From: Paraburkholderia solisilvae
GTDB taxonomy: Bacteria > Pseudomonadota > Gammaproteobacteria > Burkholderiales > Burkholderiaceae
DNA length: 64,000 bases
Reading direction: 5' to 3'
Assembly: GCF_902859875.1 (NCBI RefSeq)
Contig: NZ_CADIKF010000023.1
Coordinates: 46,078-110,077, forward strand
Shown here: positions 16,970 through 24,912 of the stretch, in pieces
Layout: each line of letters begins with the position of its first letter
Numbering within the stretch: position 1 is the stretch's first letter
Position numbers and translations under genes: made by a program
Notes under the pieces: generated by a model
The model's input: the letters and a program-made list of their open reading frames with translations, nothing else
Databases searched by the model: none
What the model was told of the DNA's origin: nothing

Positions 16970-18916
16970 ATGCGTTTGTTTGCTCCGGGAATGGCCCTGA
17001 TGGGCCGGTTGAAGATGTCGCGCAAGCTGGCGGTGCTGGCATTGCTGTTTTTACTGCCGCTGTCGGTCTGCCTGTATGCGATCTTGAGCGACGAAGCGAG
17101 TTTCTATATCTCGACGCGCGATGAGCTCGATGGCGTTCGCTTGCTGGAGACGAGTCAGGCCTTGCTGAAGGCGGTGCAGAAACGCCGCGGCGCGAGCGCG
17201 TCGCTGATGGCCGGCAATCCGTCGATCCGGCCCGCGTTCGACGCGGCGAACGCCGACGCGCAACGGCTGGTCGCCACGCTGCGCGACGAGGCCGCGACGA
17301 CCAAAAGATTCGATCTCACCGCGCAAACGGACGCGTTGTCCGCGCAATACGCGCAGCTCGCGCAGATGCCGCTGACGGGACCGGTGAAGGACGTCTTCGA
17401 TGCGCACACGGCGCTCGTGCATGCGATCTTCGCGTTCACCGCGGACCTCGCGGACGCATCGCAGCTTGCGCTCGATCCGCAAGCGGCAACGTACTATCTG
17501 GCGAATTCGGTGGTGCTGTCGCTGCCGAGCGCGGCGGAGATGGCTGCGATCGCGCGCGGCAAAGGCGCGGCGGCGCTGAGCCAGGCGGGCGAGGGACAAT
17601 TGGGCGCGGCGGACCGCAGCGCACTCGGCGTGCATGCCGCGTTTCTGCGCGACCAGATCGACACCGTGCGCCGCGACCTGAAGCGCGTGCAGAACGCCCT
17701 CGGTGAAGGCGATGGCGCAACGCGCGTGCAAAACCTGAATTTCGACGACTTCGACGCATTCGGCAAGATCGTGGCCGGCCTTGCGTCGGATCCGGATGCG
17801 CCGGCGCCCGACTCGAACGCGTACTTCGCGTCCGGCACGCGTGCGGTGGATGCGGTGTACCGTGCGCATGGCCAACTCTCCGCGCTGCTGGAATCGCTAC
17901 TGGCCGAGCGTGCGCATGCGCAGGCTGTGCATATCGCGGTGCTGGCGTTGCTGAGCGTCGTGTCGGTCGGGGTCGCGCTGTATCTGTTCGTCGCATTTGC
18001 GCGCCGTACCGGCGCCGATGTGAACGACATCGCGGGCCGCATGACGCAGGCGAGCGCGGGCGACTTGCGCGGCCGGCTCGATGTGAGCGGCCGCGACGAG
18101 CTCGCGTCGATCCGGCTGCGCCTGAATGAGCTGCTCGCGTCGCTCAACCGCACGATCATGACGACCCGTGCCAGTGCCGAATCGGTGCTGACCGGCAGCC
18201 AGGAAATCGCCTCCGGCAATCTCGATCTGTCGCGGCGCACCGAGGAGCAGGCCGCATCGCTCGAAGAGACCGCGGCGAGCATGGAACAGTTGACCGCGAC
18301 CGTGCGGCACAACGCGGAGAACGCGAAGCAGGCCGGTGTGTTGAGCCGCGAAGCATCGAGCCGCGCGTCCGCGAGCGGCGAAGTGATTGCGCACGCGGTC
18401 GGTGTGATGAACGAGATCGGTAAGCGCTCGGCCGATATGGCCGCGATGATCTCGACCATCGAAGGGATCGCGTTTCAGACCAACATCCTCGCGCTGAATG
18501 CGGCCGTCGAAGCGGCGCGCGCGGGCGAGCAGGGCAAAGGTTTCGCGGTGGTCGCCGGCGAGGTGCGCACGCTCGCGCATCGCACCGCGACCGCGGCGAA
18601 GGACGTGAAGGAGATGATCGAACGGTCGTCGGCGAGTGTCGAAGGCGGCACGCGGCTTTTCCACGACGCTCAGTCGGCGATTCGCAGCGTGATCGACGCG
18701 GTGACGAATGTCGATGCGATCGTCAACGAGATTGCCGGTGCATCGCTGCAACAGGGCGAAGGCATCGAGCAGGTCAACATCGCGATCACGCAGCTCGACC
18801 GCACGACGCAGCAGAATGCGGCGCTCGTCGAGCAGGCGGCCGCGGCGAGCGCGTCGTTGAAAGAGCAGGCGCTGAAGATGGAGGAGGTCGTCGCGACATT
18901 TCACGTCGACGTGTAA
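16970..18916 (+). CDS. Methyl-accepting chemotaxis protein
   Basis: A transmembrane chemoreceptor of about 648 residues. One membrane helix lies near residues 17-38, a helical periplasmic region spans about 40-310, and a second helix (VHIAVLALLSVVSVGVALYLFVAF) is followed by a HAMP domain and a long methylation/signalling domain with the invariant hairpin tip FQTNILALNAAVEAARAGEQGKGFAVVA. The C-terminus ends in HVDV without an NWETF-type CheR-tethering pentapeptide. The sensed ligand is unknown. ATG 16970 is preferred because AGACAGG is placed properly upstream; in-frame TTG 16949 and ATG 16961 are alternatives. Confidence 0.94.
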   Translation: MRLFAPGMALMGRLKMSRKLAVLALLFLLPLSVCLYAILSDEASFYISTRDELDGVRLLETSQALLKAVQKRRGASASLMAGNPSIRPAFDAANADAQRLVATLRDEAATTKRFDLTAQTDALSAQYAQLAQMPLTGPVKDVFDAHTALVHAIFAFTADLADASQLALDPQAATYYLANSVVLSLPSAAEMAAIARGKGAAALSQAGEGQLGAADRSALGVHAAFLRDQIDTVRRDLKRVQNALGEGDGATRVQNLNFDDFDAFGKIVAGLASDPDAPAPDSNAYFASGTRAVDAVYRAHGQLSALLESLLAERAHAQAVHIAVLALLSVVSVGVALYLFVAFARRTGADVNDIAGRMTQASAGDLRGRLDVSGRDELASIRLRLNELLASLNRTIMTTRASAESVLTGSQEIASGNLDLSRRTEEQAASLEETAASMEQLTATVRHNAENAKQAGVLSREASSRASASGEVIAHAVGVMNEIGKRSADMAAMISTIEGIAFQTNILALNAAVEAARAGEQGKGFAVVAGEVRTLAHRTATAAKDVKEMIERSSASVEGGTRLFHDAQSAIRSVIDAVTNVDAIVNEIAGASLQQGEGIEQVNIAITQLDRTTQQNAALVEQAAAASASLKEQALKMEEVVATFHVDV

Positions 18917-18983
18917 CGTTCCGGCAGGATTGCGCTTATCCTTCACAGGTTGACGCGCATGATCCGCAGGAAAGGAGGACGGG

Positions 18984-19484
18984 ATGTCGTACGCATACAA
19001 GATCGTCGGGTCGCCGGTCGGCCAGTTGAAACTGGTCGCGCGCGGCGACCGGCTGGTGGCGATTCTGTGGGAGAACGACCGTCCGGGCCGCGTGAAGCTC
19101 GGCGAGATGCACGAGGCCGCTAACCACCCGGTGCTCGTCGACACCGCGCGCCAGTTGTCTGAATATTTCGCCGGTGAGCGGACCACGTTCGACATCGCGA
19201 CCGAGTTCGTCGGCACCGAATTCCAGAAGAAAGTGTGGAACGCGCTCCTGACCATTCCGTTCGGCGAAACGCGCAGCTACCGCGAGATTGCCGAGCAGAT
19301 CGGCCAGGCGAGCGCGTGCCGTGCGGTCGGCGCGGCGAACGGGCGCAATCCGATTTCGATTATCGCGCCATGCCATCGCGTGATCGGCGCGTCCGGCGAC
19401 CTGACCGGTTTTGCGGGCGGGATGCAAGCCAAGGCGACCTTGATCGCAATCGAATCGAGGGTCACGCAGCCTTCGCTTATCTGA
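18984..19484 (+). CDS. ogt: Methylated-DNA-[protein]-cysteine S-methyltransferase
   Basis: A 166-residue Ogt-type suicide repair protein that removes O6-alkyl groups from guanine. The active site IAPCHRVIG carries the acceptor Cys130, with the upstream helix-turn-helix region RSYREIAEQIGQASACRAVGAANGRNP intact. It lacks an Ada regulatory domain, so this is the constitutive-type enzyme. AGGAGG precedes the ATG by 5 bases. Confidence 0.95.
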   Translation: MSYAYKIVGSPVGQLKLVARGDRLVAILWENDRPGRVKLGEMHEAANHPVLVDTARQLSEYFAGERTTFDIATEFVGTEFQKKVWNALLTIPFGETRSYREIAEQIGQASACRAVGAANGRNPISIIAPCHRVIGASGDLTGFAGGMQAKATLIAIESRVTQPSLI

Positions 19485-19609
19485 CCGCGCGCGCGGCTCA
19501 TTGCAGGCGCGTGCGGCGCCGTTATTGCGTCGACGCGCTATGAGCGGTCCGCGCCGATGTCCCGGGAAGCGTCCGCTTCCCTCCTTTCTCTAGCCGAAGG
19601 AGACATCCG

Positions 19610-20434
19610 ATGCCCGTCACTACCGCAGAAAAGCGCGCTGCTTTCCGTGCGCTGCACGCATCCGGCTGCTTCATCCTGCCGAACCCCTGGGATGCCGGCG
19701 GCGCACGCTACCTGCAAACGCTCGGCTTCAAGGCGCTCGCGACCTCCAGTGCGGCCTTCGCGTGGTCGACCGGGCGCCCGGATAACAACCTGCCGCGCGA
19801 AGCGATTCTGGCGCATCTGCGCGAGATGGTCGAAGCCACCGATCTACCGGTCAATGCGGACTTCGAAAACGGCTTCGGCGCGCATCCCGACGAGGTCGCG
19901 CAAAGCGTTGCGCTGGCGGTCGAAACCGGCGTCGCGGGTCTGTCGATCGAAGATTCGACCGGGCGCCCGGATGCACCGCTCTTTCCAATCGACGTGGCCG
20001 TCGAGCGTGTCGCCGCCGCGCGTCGCGCGATCGATCAGGCGGGCGGCGATACCCTGCTGGTCGGCCGCGCCGAGAACTTCTTCGCCGGCGTGCCGGATCT
20101 TGGCGACGCGCTGGCTCGTATCAAAGCGTATGCGGCGGCCGGCGCCGATTGTCTGTATGTACCGGCCATCCGCACGCGCGAGCAGATCGAGGCGGTGGTC
20201 GCGGCGGTCGCGCCGAAGCCTGTGAATCTGCTGATCGGCTGGAATGCCGCATTCACGCTGCAGGAGGTCGAGGCGCTCGGCGTGCGGCGCGTGAGTATCG
20301 GCGGCGCGTTGGCGCGCGCCGCATGGGCTGGCGTGATGCATACCGCGCAGGCGCTCGCTGAAGGCCGTTTCGACGGTTTCCCCGATACGCCCGGCGGCGC
20401 TCAGATCGACGGTCTGTTCCGTCCGCGCGATTGA
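19610..20434 (+). CDS. Isocitrate lyase/PEP mutase family protein
   Basis: A 274-residue TIM-barrel enzyme of the PEP mutase/isocitrate lyase superfamily: NPWDAGGARYLQTLGFKALATSSA at the N-terminus, NADFENGFG (metal-binding acids), GLSIEDSTG and LVGRAENF. It lacks the KKCGH motif of true isocitrate lyase, so it probably belongs to the 2-methylisocitrate-lyase/oxaloacetate-decarboxylase-like or phosphonopyruvate-related groups. The substrate is not assignable. A strong GAAGGAGA site lies 7 bases upstream. Confidence 0.88.
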   Translation: MPVTTAEKRAAFRALHASGCFILPNPWDAGGARYLQTLGFKALATSSAAFAWSTGRPDNNLPREAILAHLREMVEATDLPVNADFENGFGAHPDEVAQSVALAVETGVAGLSIEDSTGRPDAPLFPIDVAVERVAAARRAIDQAGGDTLLVGRAENFFAGVPDLGDALARIKAYAAAGADCLYVPAIRTREQIEAVVAAVAPKPVNLLIGWNAAFTLQEVEALGVRRVSIGGALARAAWAGVMHTAQALAEGRFDGFPDTPGGAQIDGLFRPRD

Positions 20435-20587
20435 CCCAATTGCTGGCGGCACAAACGACAGCATGAGCAATAACGTCGCTGTCGATTGCGACATACGCGT
20501 GGCCTGCAGCGGCTCAGTTGTTGTGGACCATTGCCGACGGCGTGAGCGCCGCCGCATGCGGTGCGATGACCCGCGCCGTCGATCGCA

Positions 20588-20788
20588 TCAGCTGCGGCTA
20601 TCGACCCATGCTTTGGCCCAGTCGAGGCCCATGGTTTCCGCTTCGAGTTCCGTACTGAAGTGCGCGAGGATGCCGGACGCTTCGACGACCTTCGTGCCGG
20701 AAGTGATCGTGCCGCTTGCCGCGTAGCCGTCCGGCTGGAGGATTGCGTGTCCCCAGATCGAATAGCCCTTGTAATACCGCGCTTGCAT
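20588..20788 (-). CDS. Small conserved hypothetical protein (YKGY...WAKAWVDSR family)
   Basis: A 66-residue protein beginning MQARYYKGYSIWGHAI and ending DWAKAWVDSRS. It resembles the short proteins encoded at 56031-56255 and 56780-56995 in having an aromatic start and a C-terminal W-A-x-x-W-[IVL]-[DE] signature. Its ATG overlaps the stop of the upstream gene by one base (TAATG), so it is translationally coupled. No function can be given. Confidence 0.7.
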   Translation of the reverse strand: MQARYYKGYSIWGHAILQPDGYAASGTITSGTKVVEASGILAHFSTELEAETMGLDWAKAWVDSRS

Positions 20789-21303
20789 TAGTGCGTGACC
20801 TGCGCCGTCACGCTGTCGGTGCTGACGCGCAGCACGTTGCCCTCCGGCGTGACAATGCGCGGAATGTCGTCGAAGCGGCTGATGTCGTGCTTCGGCGGCG
20901 GGACTTCGTTGTGTTTGAGCCGGCCCGCGTCCACGACAGCGGCGCTTGCATGGCTCGCGGCGTCTGCGGCCGGTTGGGCTGCGGTCTGATCCGCGGCCCG
21001 GTCGGTGGCACGGTTGGTGGGCCGGTCGGCGGCCTCGTTTGCCGCCTGGTTCATCGCCGAATGGGCCGCCGCCGGCGAAGGCTGTTGCGCGGTTTGATGG
21101 GCGCGCGGCGCCGGTGCGCTGCGATGCGCGAGCACCTTCCGGTGATGCGGCGGCCTTGCGGTCTTGCCGATCAGATGAGCGCCTTGCCGTGCTTCAGGCG
21201 GGTTCCAGATCTCGATGATGCGTTCGCCGGCGAAAGCAGCGGGCGCCACGGCGAGCAAAGCCGCGGCGAACAACGTGGTGGCGAACATCAGAGGTCGCAG
21301 CAT
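20788..21303 (-). CDS. Secreted Ala/Pro-rich hypothetical protein
   Basis: A 171-residue protein with an N-terminal signal peptide (MLRPLMFATTLFAAALLAVAPAAFAGE, cleavage probably after AFA), a globular-looking stretch RIIEIWNPPEARQGAHLIGK, a repeat-like Asn/Ala/Thr-rich linker (residues about 80-120) and a C-terminal segment. Start ATG 21303 is preferred: GGAG lies 6 bases upstream, inside the end of the preceding gene. Middle gene of a coupled three-gene unit. Confidence 0.65.
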   Translation of the reverse strand: MLRPLMFATTLFAAALLAVAPAAFAGERIIEIWNPPEARQGAHLIGKTARPPHHRKVLAHRSAPAPRAHQTAQQPSPAAAHSAMNQAANEAADRPTNRATDRAADQTAAQPAADAASHASAAVVDAGRLKHNEVPPPKHDISRFDDIPRIVTPEGNVLRVSTDSVTAQVTH

Positions 21304-21304
21304 G

Positions 21305-21634
21305 TCAATCTCCATTGCGCTGACCGGTTGACCGGCAGCTCAAGCTCTGGCCGACGCATGACCCGTCGCATCCGGCGCAGAAGTGCCTGTCGCGTAACGT
21401 CGTGCTGTCGGCGCGCCATGCATTGTACGGGGCCGCACTCGCGGTGCCGATCGACCGGCCGTTTTCGCGAGCGTGAAATGTGGGCTCGCCGGCTTTGCCG
21501 CGCCGGATCGCATCGTCGATAACGGCCGCGCCGAACGCGCTTTTCAGGCTCGCGACGAAGGCGGCGATTTCCGGCATCGGATGAGACGCGGGCGGCGCGA
21601 ACGCCACCGGCGGCGGTGCGAATGGGGCGTTCAC
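21305..21634 (-). CDS. Conserved hypothetical protein, Cys-rich C-terminus
   Basis: A 109-residue protein (GTG start at 21634, weak AAAGG upstream). The core PEIAAFVASLKSAFGAAVIDDAIRRGKAGEPTFHARENG looks helical and well formed, and the C-terminus HFCAGCDGSCVGQ carries a CxxCxxxC cluster suggesting metal binding. Its TGA is separated by one base from the ATG of the next gene. Start choice is uncertain (alternatives upstream to 21727). Function unknown. Confidence 0.5.
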   Translation of the reverse strand: MNAPFAPPPVAFAPPASHPMPEIAAFVASLKSAFGAAVIDDAIRRGKAGEPTFHARENGRSIGTASAAPYNAWRADSTTLRDRHFCAGCDGSCVGQSLSCRSTGQRNGD

Positions 21635-22114
21635 GGCACACGACCTTTCGGGGTGACTGCAACAGCTCACGTTCGATGTCACGTTCAGGCTGTCGCATAG
21701 GATACTGTACAAACATACAGGTGTCACGCGGTGTCGTTGCCGCGCGACGCGGCGCGCTACGGCAGGGGAACGGAATATCGTCCCTTGGAAAAACTTTTAA
21801 ATACCCGGTGCATTTACCGGAATTTGAATTGATCCGCATTTTAAAACGCGCCGTGAATTCAGCCGGCATACTGATTTTCTTTAAGACGAAAAAATTCGGA
21901 TTTTCTCGTGTTTAGTTGAATTTCGCAACGCAGCATTAACGGATCGATTATCCGGTGTTCAGTTCATAATCCGAATGTCTGGACACTGTGTAATGCGATA
22001 GTGACACTCTGCGATATTATCCAGTACGAATAATTCAATCCGGATATCCCCGGTTCACCCTGAATCAAGGCTACTACGCATAACATCCGGTCATCCAATC
22101 CATATCAACATAAT
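21635..22114. other. A/T-rich intergenic control region upstream of the eleven-gene cluster
   Basis: Nearly 500 bases without a convincing gene, clearly lower in G+C than the flanks. It contains several ATCCGG/CCGGAT words (for example near 21949, 22040 and 22086) and the paired repeat described separately at 21982-22016, consistent with activator and bending-protein sites upstream of a sigma-54 promoter. Confidence 0.5.
21982..22016 (+). repeat. Paired GACACT...GCGATA repeat, candidate upstream activating sequence
   Basis: Two copies of GACACT followed by GCGATA (21982-21987/21995-22000 and 22003-22008/22011-22016). The junction contains AGTG-A-CACT, a palindrome at 22000-22008. They lie about 110-135 bases upstream of the -24/-12 element, the usual distance for a sigma-54 activator site. 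Confidence 0.4.
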
Positions 22115-22130
22115 TGGCGCAGGACTTGCT
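22115..22130 (+). promoter_or_regulatory. Sigma-54 (RpoN) type -24/-12 promoter
   Basis: TTGGCGCAGGACTTGCT matches the TGGCAC-N5-TTGCW consensus at nearly every position, with the invariant GG (22116-22117) and GC (22128-22129) separated by the required spacing (10 intervening bases). It faces the eleven-gene cluster whose first start codon is about 100 bases downstream. No sigma-54 activator gene is present in the window. Confidence 0.6.
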
Positions 22131-22230
22131 GTCCAAGTTTACAAACCAGTTTCCGCACCTCGCCGCCTAGTTCCGCTGTCGTATCCGAAAAGCCAGACAT
22201 TATCCCCGCAACGCGATGGGAGGCTACCCC

Positions 22231-23064
22231 GTGGATCGTTCCGAAGCCGGCTCGCCCGGAAATCGCCTCGCTCGCGAAAGCGCGACGATGAACTGGGCCG
22301 CAGCGTTGTATGACCTCGTCACGCCTCTGGACTATGACTGGAACGCCCAGCAGCACATGCGCGAGCAGTTTTTGAGATTCGGCTACGTGAAACTGCCGGG
22401 ATTCATTTCCGCCGCCGCGCTGCAATTGATAAAAAACGAACTCGACGAATTGGCACGTCTATCCAGACGCCGCGACTTCATCATGCCGGGTTATGCGACG
22501 CCTCGCAGCCTGTCGGTGCTGAGCGGTTCCATGATCAAGGCGCACTCGCCGTTTTTATACAGCCTTTACCACCACTACGCACTGCGCCGCTGCGTGGAGA
22601 ATATCGTCGGCCGCACCGTCTATTCGTGTACGCATCCGGAAGAATATATGGTGGCGAATTTCCTGCACCACCAGGATGACACGCACGGCTGGCATCTGGA
22701 TGATCCGCCGTACGCGCTTGTGATATTCGCCGAGATTCCAGGCGAAAACGACGGCGGCGCGCTCGAGGTGGTGGCGAACTGGACCGACCTGTGCCGCCGC
22801 AAGAACCGCAAGCCGGATCAGGCGATCGACGATCTGATCTCATGGGCCGAAGAGAACGGACTGGTCGACCGGCACTATCATCAGGCCGGCGACGCCTACC
22901 TGCTGCGCGCGGATGTGAATCTGCATCGCGTGTCGCCGCTGGTGCATGCGGGCAGTCGCCGGGCAGTCGTCAATCTCGCGTTTCAATGCACCGCCGTCGC
23001 TCACTACGGCGCAACGGCCAACCTGTTGTATAGCGCTGAGTCCGATCATGTCCGGCGCCCGTGA
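22231..23064 (+). CDS. 2-oxoglutarate/Fe(II)-dependent oxygenase, BesD/HalD-superfamily-like
   Basis: A 277-residue protein with a jelly-roll oxygenase metal triad: His155-x-Asp157 in THGWHLDDPPYALVIF and distal His232 in NLHRVSPL, followed by a 2-oxoglutarate-binding Arg (243/244) in GSRRAVVNL. The THGWH-x-x-D context resembles the BesD amino-acid halogenase family, but halogenases have Gly instead of the metal-binding Asp; Asp is present here, predicting hydroxylation, not chlorination. GTG 22231 is chosen because GGGAGG lies 7 bases upstream; ATG 22216 would overlap that site. First gene of the cluster. Family placement beyond 2OG-Fe(II) is my inference. Confidence 0.72.
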   Translation: MDRSEAGSPGNRLARESATMNWAAALYDLVTPLDYDWNAQQHMREQFLRFGYVKLPGFISAAALQLIKNELDELARLSRRRDFIMPGYATPRSLSVLSGSMIKAHSPFLYSLYHHYALRRCVENIVGRTVYSCTHPEEYMVANFLHHQDDTHGWHLDDPPYALVIFAEIPGENDGGALEVVANWTDLCRRKNRKPDQAIDDLISWAEENGLVDRHYHQAGDAYLLRADVNLHRVSPLVHAGSRRAVVNLAFQCTAVAHYGATANLLYSAESDHVRRP

Positions 23065-23632
23065 CGACCTCGGTCGGGTCAGCGCCGCCCATCCGGTGCT
23101 CGCGTCGCGCGCTACGTCCGGTCAGCAGACGGCGCCTCACGACGAACCGTCTCGGACCTCCAGCGTGACGTGGGCCTGGTCGAGCTTCGCGCAATTGCCG
23201 GTCGACCATCTGTACGCAGCGCTGAATTTGCGGGAAAGCATTTTTGTCGTCGAACAGGACGTGCCGTACCTGGATGCCGATGGACGCGATCCGCACTGCC
23301 GGCATCTGACGGGCTTTGCCGACGGCCAGCTCATTGCGTATTCGCGCACGCTGCCGAAAGATCTGTTCGAACCGGGCTTCTTCAGTTTCGGCCGCGTGGT
23401 GGTCCATCCTGCGCATCGTCGCGTGGGCATCGGCCGGGAGCTGGTGACACGCGTTCTCGATCATCTGGACGAGATCAGGGGCAATACGCCGATCAAGATT
23501 TCGTCGCAGCTCTACCTGGAAAACTTCTATCGATCGTTCGGCTTCGTCTCGAACGGCGAGCCTTATATCGAAGACCGGATTCTGCATATCGAAATGGTCC
23601 GCGGCCTATGCCGGCAGGGAGCCGTCTCATGA
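23048..23632 (+). CDS. GNAT-family N-acetyltransferase, ElaA-like
   Basis: A 194-residue protein. From about residue 39 (VTWAWSSFAQLPVDHLYAALNLRESIFVVEQDVPYLDADGRD) it closely follows the ElaA subgroup of GNAT enzymes, with the acetyl-CoA loop RVVVHPAHRRVGIGREL. The first 35-40 residues are a non-conserved lead. The start (ATG 23048) overlaps the preceding oxygenase gene by 17 bases and its stop overlaps the next ATG by 4, so it is embedded in the operon. It would acylate an amine; the acceptor is unknown. Confidence 0.85.
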   Translation: MSGARDDLGRVSAAHPVLASRATSGQQTAPHDEPSRTSSVTWAWSSFAQLPVDHLYAALNLRESIFVVEQDVPYLDADGRDPHCRHLTGFADGQLIAYSRTLPKDLFEPGFFSFGRVVVHPAHRRVGIGRELVTRVLDHLDEIRGNTPIKISSQLYLENFYRSFGFVSNGEPYIEDRILHIEMVRGLCRQGAVS

Positions 23633-24909
23633 AAACGGCGAACGTATTGCGCGCGAGCATCGTGATTCGCAGCAAGTCGCGCCTCTATGCGTGGCTGGCT
23701 GTGGCGGTTCCGATTGCCGTTGTTTGGGCGAATGGCGCGGCGCTGACCGAGGTGATGCTCGCGTCGAGTTTCGGCCTTGCCGCGTGTGCGGCGCTCATAC
23801 CCGCAAGCGTTGCCCGGATGATCCAGATTGAAGACGCGATCGGCTCGCGCGTTGCACGCGTCGTACCGGGCCGGCTTGCCCGACTGGTTCTGAACGCGCC
23901 GCTGGTGCTCGTCGTATCGACCTTCGTGGGCGCGGCCACGGGACGGCCCTGGACCGATGTGCCGATGTTCTGCCTGCTATGCGGCGCCGCCGGCGGGCTG
24001 CATGCGCTGGCGTTCCGGTGCGCGTACCGCGGCGTCGGCGAACGCAAGACCAACCTCGTGCTGGCGATTGCGATGTCCGCGTGGCTCGTTGCGGCGTGCG
24101 TGGTCGAACCGCAAAGCGCCTACGCGGCCGCGCTCTGCGCGACCGCGTACGTGCTGGACTTGGTCATCGGAGCGCTGGCCGACCTGCGTTCGTGGTGGCA
24201 TCCGCATGCCGGCGTCGGCGTGTTTTTTGGCTCGTTCAACCCGGCGCACAACTCGCACCTGCGCATCATCCGCGATGCGCTGGATAAGCGCCGGCTCGAC
24301 AAGATCTACGTGCATTGCACGACCGTCCCCAAGCTGCATCGTCAGGCGCTCGAACGCGGTGAGATCGGAATTTCGCGCGATGCCGGGATGCGCGTGTACC
24401 ACCGCACCGCGCTCGCCGATCCGGGCAAGAACTACTTTCCGACCGGCAACTGCTTCTACGAATACGAGGTCCGCAAGGAACTGCTCAGAGCCGCGTGCGA
24501 CGATGCGGGTCTCACGGGGCGTGTCGACGTGCTGGATTTGCCGGAAATCTACGAGCGCGACGGGTTTATCGGCGTGTTGCGCGAGGTCCGGCGCCGGCAT
24601 GCCGGGCAGCCGCTCCACGGCTTGCATGGCAGCGATACCGGCGGCATGTGGGTCAGGAATCTGTTCGACGACAGCGGCTGGGTCTACCCGTATGCGGTGG
24701 TGCGCTCGGACCAGGTGTCCGCCACGGCCATCCGCAACGGCGCCACAGGCCTCGCGTCGCCGACCGTCGAGCGCTTTCTCGCCGCGGCTCGCGCCGGACA
24801 GCCATTCACGTTCGCGTCCGGCTATCGCTACGACCCGTCCGGCGCCGTGGACCGCGAGCCCGACCGCTCGCCGGGTCTCGCCGGCACGCCTCTCACGACC
24901 CCGGAGTGA
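23629..24909 (+). CDS. Membrane-domain/nucleotidyltransferase fusion protein
   Basis: A 426-residue two-part protein. Residues 1 to about 185 hold several hydrophobic helices (about 19-35, 42-60, 88-103, 113-130, 143-158, 165-183) with no family I recognise. Residues about 195-400 form a cytidylyltransferase-like domain: GVFFGSFNPAHNSH at 197-210 (HxxH motif), GSDTGG at 334-339, and SATAIRNG at 364-371, equivalent to the ISSTxIR motif of NMN/nicotinate adenylyltransferases and pantetheine-phosphate adenylyltransferase. It would activate a phosphate or phosphonate-like group with a nucleotide at the membrane. Overlaps the acetyltransferase gene by ATGA. The fusion is unusual; substrate unknown. 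Confidence 0.78.
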   Translation: MKTANVLRASIVIRSKSRLYAWLAVAVPIAVVWANGAALTEVMLASSFGLAACAALIPASVARMIQIEDAIGSRVARVVPGRLARLVLNAPLVLVVSTFVGAATGRPWTDVPMFCLLCGAAGGLHALAFRCAYRGVGERKTNLVLAIAMSAWLVAACVVEPQSAYAAALCATAYVLDLVIGALADLRSWWHPHAGVGVFFGSFNPAHNSHLRIIRDALDKRRLDKIYVHCTTVPKLHRQALERGEIGISRDAGMRVYHRTALADPGKNYFPTGNCFYEYEVRKELLRAACDDAGLTGRVDVLDLPEIYERDGFIGVLREVRRRHAGQPLHGLHGSDTGGMWVRNLFDDSGWVYPYAVVRSDQVSATAIRNGATGLASPTVERFLAAARAGQPFTFASGYRYDPSGAVDREPDRSPGLAGTPLTTPE

Positions 24910-24912
24910 TGC

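Noticed and set aside
22231..23064. Amino-acid halogenase call
   Set aside because: The metal-binding Asp157 is present, which excludes halide coordination as in BesD-type halogenases.
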